Below the pieces are notes generated by a model that did no database searches, was not told where the DNA came from, and saw only the letters and a list, made by a program, of their open reading frames with translations. This document shows positions 61,256 to 64,000 of a stretch of DNA of 64,000 nucleotides, piece after piece (the stretch's first letter is position 1; the number at the start of each line of letters is the position of its first letter). Made by a program: the position numbers and the translations under genes. The stretch lies in NCBI GenBank assembly GCA_035606695.1, contig DATNEW010000029.1:101514-165513 (forward strand), in the 5' to 3' direction. Origin of the DNA: Gemmatimonadaceae bacterium. Lineage in GTDB: Bacteria > Gemmatimonadota > Gemmatimonadetes > Gemmatimonadales > Gemmatimonadaceae.

Positions 61256-61543
61256 ATGCTCAATCGACGAATCGCTGGCCCGACCGCGATCGACGAACGA
61301 TGCAAGTCGTCGTGATCGGGCCCGTCGCGTCGCCGAGGTCGAATCGGTGACGGCGACCAGCGCATTGTACGCAACGGTCGTCGACGGATTCGGCAGAATC
61401 TCAAAGACCGCGGTGTCGCCGCCGCCCGCGCGCACTATCCAGTCTCCCGAGACACCACATGTCTCACCTAAGCCGAGTGCGCGTGCCGAGTCAAGCAGCA
61501 TTGGACTGGTGAGAATAAATTCCGTGTGACTCGCCAACGTCAC
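61220..61543 (-). CDS. Doubtful small ORF, possibly a gene remnant
   Basis: A 107-residue frame reads LLDSARALGLGETCGVSGDW and VFEILPNPSTTVAYNALVAV in its first two thirds, which has a protein-like composition. The last third is Arg/Ser-rich and runs into repeat copy B. No ribosome-binding site or family match was seen, and it is antisense-adjacent to the phosphatase start. The rest of this 400-base gap holds nothing else. Confidence 0.2.
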   Translation of the reverse strand: MTLASHTEFILTSPMLLDSARALGLGETCGVSGDWIVRAGGGDTAVFEILPNPSTTVAYNALVAVTDSTSATRRARSRRLASFVDRGRASDSSIEHVSSRGAARRGI

Positions 61544-61551
61544 GAGGACAC

Positions 61552-62301
61552 ATGCACCGTATTCAGTCAGTCTCGATTGTGGTCACGTTCGTCGCGTCGC
61601 TGTCCGGTTGTGCCGGTTCGCCGGCGACGATCGCGACCGCCGCCGGCCCGGTCGTGGTGCCGCGCGCGCTCCCGAATGACGTGCGCTGGTTCCGGACCTC
61701 CGCGGAGTATCGCGCGCTCGCGCGGCAGGCGTTTCAAGTCGCGGCGGATCGAATGCCCGAGCTCTCTCGCGGCCTCGCGTCGCAGTCGTGGGCGGTGATC
61801 ATGGACGCCGACGAAACAGTGCTCGACAACTCCGAGTACGAGCGGCGCCGGGCGATGCTCGACAGCGGCTACACCGATGCGAGCTGGGTCGCGTGGGTGA
61901 ACGAGCGCGCGGCGACCGCGATTCCCGGCGCACCCGAGCTCACGCGCCGCGTCCACTCCCTTGGCGGACGTGTGGCGATCGTGACGAATCGCGCCGACTC
62001 GCTCTGTGCGGCGACGCGCGCGAATCTCCAATCGGCCGGCATCGAGGCGGATCTCGTGTTGTGCCAGCCATCCGGTCAAAGCGACAAGAATCCGCGCTTC
62101 GAGCGCGTGCGCAGCGGCAGCGCGGTCGCCGGGGTTCCAGCGCTCGACGTCGTGGCGTACTTCGGCGACAACATTCTCGATTTTCCGGGAATGACGCAGG
62201 CCGCGCGAAATGATCCGCGGGCGCTTGCCGACTTCGGCCGGCGCTGGTTCATTCTTCCCAATCCCATGTACGGATCGTGGCAGCAGAATCGCGATCCGTA
62301 G
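61552..62301 (+). CDS. e(P4)-like acid phosphatase lipoprotein (HAD class B/C)
   Basis: The 249-residue product has a signal with lipobox-like SLSGCAGS. The catalytic HAD motif is [11 protein letters not shown], with nucleophile Asp85 and acid/base Asp87, followed by [19 protein letters not shown] (motif II Thr), [10 protein letters not shown] (Lys/Arg region) and [12 protein letters not shown] (acidic motif). The layout matches the lipoprotein e(P4)/acid phosphatase group, which dephosphorylates nucleotides or sugar phosphates at the cell surface. Confidence 0.82.
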   Translation: MHRIQSVSIVVTFVASLSGCAGSPATIATAAGPVVVPRALPNDVRWFRTSAEYRALARQAFQVAADRMPELSRGLASQSWAVIMDADETVLDNSEYERRRAMLDSGYTDASWVAWVNERAATAIPGAPELTRRVHSLGGRVAIVTNRADSLCAATRANLQSAGIEADLVLCQPSGQSDKNPRFERVRSGSAVAGVPALDVVAYFGDNILDFPGMTQAARNDPRALADFGRRWFILPNPMYGSWQQNRDP

Positions 62302-62323
62302 GCATTCATCCCACGAGGGTTTC

Positions 62324-64000
62324 GTGAGCTCGAGACTACCGATCGCCGTGATGGCTGCGCTTGCCGCGTCCATCGCGGTGGCTGCATGCGCCAAGACCGA
62401 CGCGACCAAGAGCGGCGGCGCGACGAGTTCAGCTGATGTCGACAGTGCGGCGCAAGCCATTACCGCCGACGCGTTGCTGCAACACATCAAGGATCTGTCC
62501 GCGGATTCCATGCAAGGGCGCGCACCCGGCACGCCGGGCGAAGAGAAGGCCACCGCGTACATGGAGTCGCAGTTCAAGTCGCTCGGCCTCAAGCCGGGCA
62601 ATCCCGATGGATCGTTCATTCAGAAGGTCGATCTCGTCGGCTATCTGTCGCATCCCACCGCGACGTTCAAGGCGAACGGCAAGACCGTCGCGCTCAAGTA
62701 TCCCGATGATTTCATCGCGAACTCGCGCCACGAGCGGCCCGAGACGAAGATCGACAACTCCGACATCGTGTTCGTCGGCTACGGCGTCGTCGCGCCCGAA
62801 TATGGCTGGGACGACTACAAGGGCGTCGACGTGAAGGGGAAGACGATCCTCATGCTCGTGAACGACCCGGCGATTCGCGTGGCCGGCGATACGACGCTCG
62901 ACAGCACGATGTTCAAGGGCAAGGCGATGACGTACTACGGCCGGTGGACGTACAAGTACGAGATCGCCACCGACAAGGGCGCCGCGGCCGCGATCATCAT
63001 CCACGAGACCGGGCCGGCGGGGTATCCGTATTCGGTGGTGAGCAGCAGCAACTCGCAGGAGCAGTTCGACGTCGTGTCGCCCGATGCGGAGAAGCGCGTG
63101 CCCGTCGAGGGATGGATCACGCTGCCCAAGGCGGAAGAGCTGCTGAGCGCCGCGCACTTGAATTTCGATTCGCTCAAGGCCGCGGCCGCGAAGAAGGACT
63201 TCAAGCCGGCAACGCTCACCGGCGCCACGGCGAGCTTTGACGTCAAGATCGACCACCGGCGCGTTCAGTCGAAGAACATCGTCGCGAAGCTCGAGGGCGG
63301 CGACAAGAAAGATGAATACGTCATCTACACCGCGCATTGGGACCACCTGGGTATCGGCCCCAAAGTGAACGGCGACTCGATCTACAATGGCGCGGCCGAC
63401 AACGCCTCCGGCAGCTCCGCGCTGTTAGAGATCGCGAAAGCCTATACCAAGCTCAAGACGCCGCCGCGCCGCTCGATTCTCTTCCTGTCGGTGACGGCCG
63501 AGGAGAAGGGGTTGGTCGGGTCGAAGTACTACGCGACGCATCCGTTGTATCCGTTGAACAAGACCGCCGCGAACATCAACATGGACGGTCTGAACCAGTG
63601 GGGCAAAACGAGCGACTACACGGTCATCGGGCTGGGGAACAGCACGCTCGACGACGTGTTGACCGACGTCCTCAAGGCCGACAATCGCACCGTGCGACCC
63701 GATCCTGAACCGGAGAAGGGTTTCTATTACCGCTCCGACCACTTCGAGTTCGCGAAGCAGGGCGTGCCGTCGCTGTACATCGACTCCGGCACCGAGTACG
63801 TCGGAAAGGACTCGGCGTATAGTCAGCAGAAGCGCGACGAGTACACGAACAACGACTACCACAAGCCGTCGGACCAGGTGAAGCCGGACTGGGATCTCTC
63901 GGGCGCGGCCGAGGATCTCCAGGCGCTGTTCCAGGTCGGCTACCGCATCGCTCAGACGGATCGGTGGCCGGAGTGGAAGGCAGGCACGGAGTTCAAGGCA
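62324..64000 (+). CDS. M28-family zinc peptidase lipoprotein (cut at window end)
   Basis: 559 codons are visible; the stop lies beyond base 64000. A lipoprotein signal ([15 protein letters not shown]) is followed by a PA-like inserted domain (about residues 150-260: [32 protein letters not shown]) and the M28 catalytic domain: [10 protein letters not shown] (zinc His), [17 protein letters not shown] (zinc Asp), [15 protein letters not shown] (catalytic Glu pair) and [18 protein letters not shown] (late zinc His). Such enzymes are outer-envelope aminopeptidases. GTG at 62324 has GAGGG five bases ahead. Confidence 0.88.
   Translation, partial: MSSRLPIAVMAALAASIAVAACAKTDATKSGGATSSADVDSAAQAITADALLQHIKDLSADSMQGRAPGTPGEEKATAYMESQFKSLGLKPGNPDGSFIQKVDLVGYLSHPTATFKANGKTVALKYPDDFIANSRHERPETKIDNSDIVFVGYGVVAPEYGWDDYKGVDVKGKTILMLVNDPAIRVAGDTTLDSTMFKGKAMTYYGRWTYKYEIATDKGAAAAIIIHETGPAGYPYSVVSSSNSQEQFDVVSPDAEKRVPVEGWITLPKAEELLSAAHLNFDSLKAAAAKKDFKPATLTGATASFDVKIDHRRVQSKNIVAKLEGGDKKDEYVIYTAHWDHLGIGPKVNGDSIYNGAADNASGSSALLEIAKAYTKLKTPPRRSILFLSVTAEEKGLVGSKYYATHPLYPLNKTAANINMDGLNQWGKTSDYTVIGLGNSTLDDVLTDVLKADNRTVRPDPEPEKGFYYRSDHFEFAKQGVPSLYIDSGTEYVGKDSAYSQQKRDEYTNNDYHKPSDQVKPDWDLSGAAEDLQALFQVGYRIAQTDRWPEWKAGTEFKA

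Noticed and set aside
1..64000. tRNA, rRNA or riboswitch genes
   Set aside because: No cloverleaf, rRNA signature or known riboswitch core was recognised by reading; a covariance-model search would decide.

Overview
The window is high-GC, gene-dense bacterial chromosome. No rRNA, tRNA, CRISPR array or intact insertion sequence was seen. The gene content points to Gemmatimonadota, with Acidobacteriota as the alternative; this is inference from gene content, not a phylogenetic result. The signs are six large ADOP-type permeases (MacB/FtsX-like, no ATPase) of which five sit beside PadR repressors, a CBM9/DUF5916 outer-membrane protein, a PQQ dehydrogenase with a built-in cytochrome c domain, S9 and M28 exopeptidases, and many small lipoproteins.

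Layout. 1-5.4 kb: the end-truncated gene of a GntR-type regulator, a Tat-exported epimerase-like protein, then a leftward redox module (FMN-binding protein, ApbE flavin transferase, RnfD/NqrB-like membrane protein) and a glycine-zipper lipoprotein. 5.4-17 kb: an ADOP permease without PadR, a Gly/Met-repeat lipoprotein, the DUF5916 protein, an exported SDR, a SemiSWEET transporter, a helical-repeat protein, and two odd regulators with degenerate receiver domains. 17-38 kb: a putative exported metallopeptidase behind a strong palindromic promoter, four PadR-ADOP cassettes, a TetR/membrane-protein divergent pair, an FtrA/rhodanese divergent pair, a di-heme cytochrome and a metallophosphoesterase. 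This part also holds debris: an IS3-type transposase fragment and a metallophosphoesterase fragment.

38.2-47.5 kb is the most striking region. A 2778-residue secreted protein combines about eight Ig/CARDB-like repeats, a long YD-repeat/RHS shell and a C-terminal AHH-type nuclease. Fourteen bases later comes a probable Imm11-family immunity gene. The toxin tip and immunity gene are visibly poorer in G+C than their surroundings, as expected for a swapped polymorphic-toxin cassette. Palindromes and a hairpin terminator lie just upstream.

47.5-64 kb: DUF305, a small acidic protein, DinB and the PQQ dehydrogenase (leftward); RidA-like and DinB proteins (rightward); a DUF4397 lipoprotein; an S9 peptidase; a strong terminator; a fifth PadR-ADOP cassette; a CPBP membrane protease; an e(P4)-like acid phosphatase; and an M28 peptidase cut by the window end.

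Two threads connect the window. The PadR genes each sit next to their own palindromic element, and three of them share a GTAR-N5-YTAC core, so each cassette appears to be separately self-regulated. Long imperfect palindromic repeats of the form GTCATCCCGAG...CTCGGGATGAC fill several intergenic gaps and in places run into gene starts or ends.
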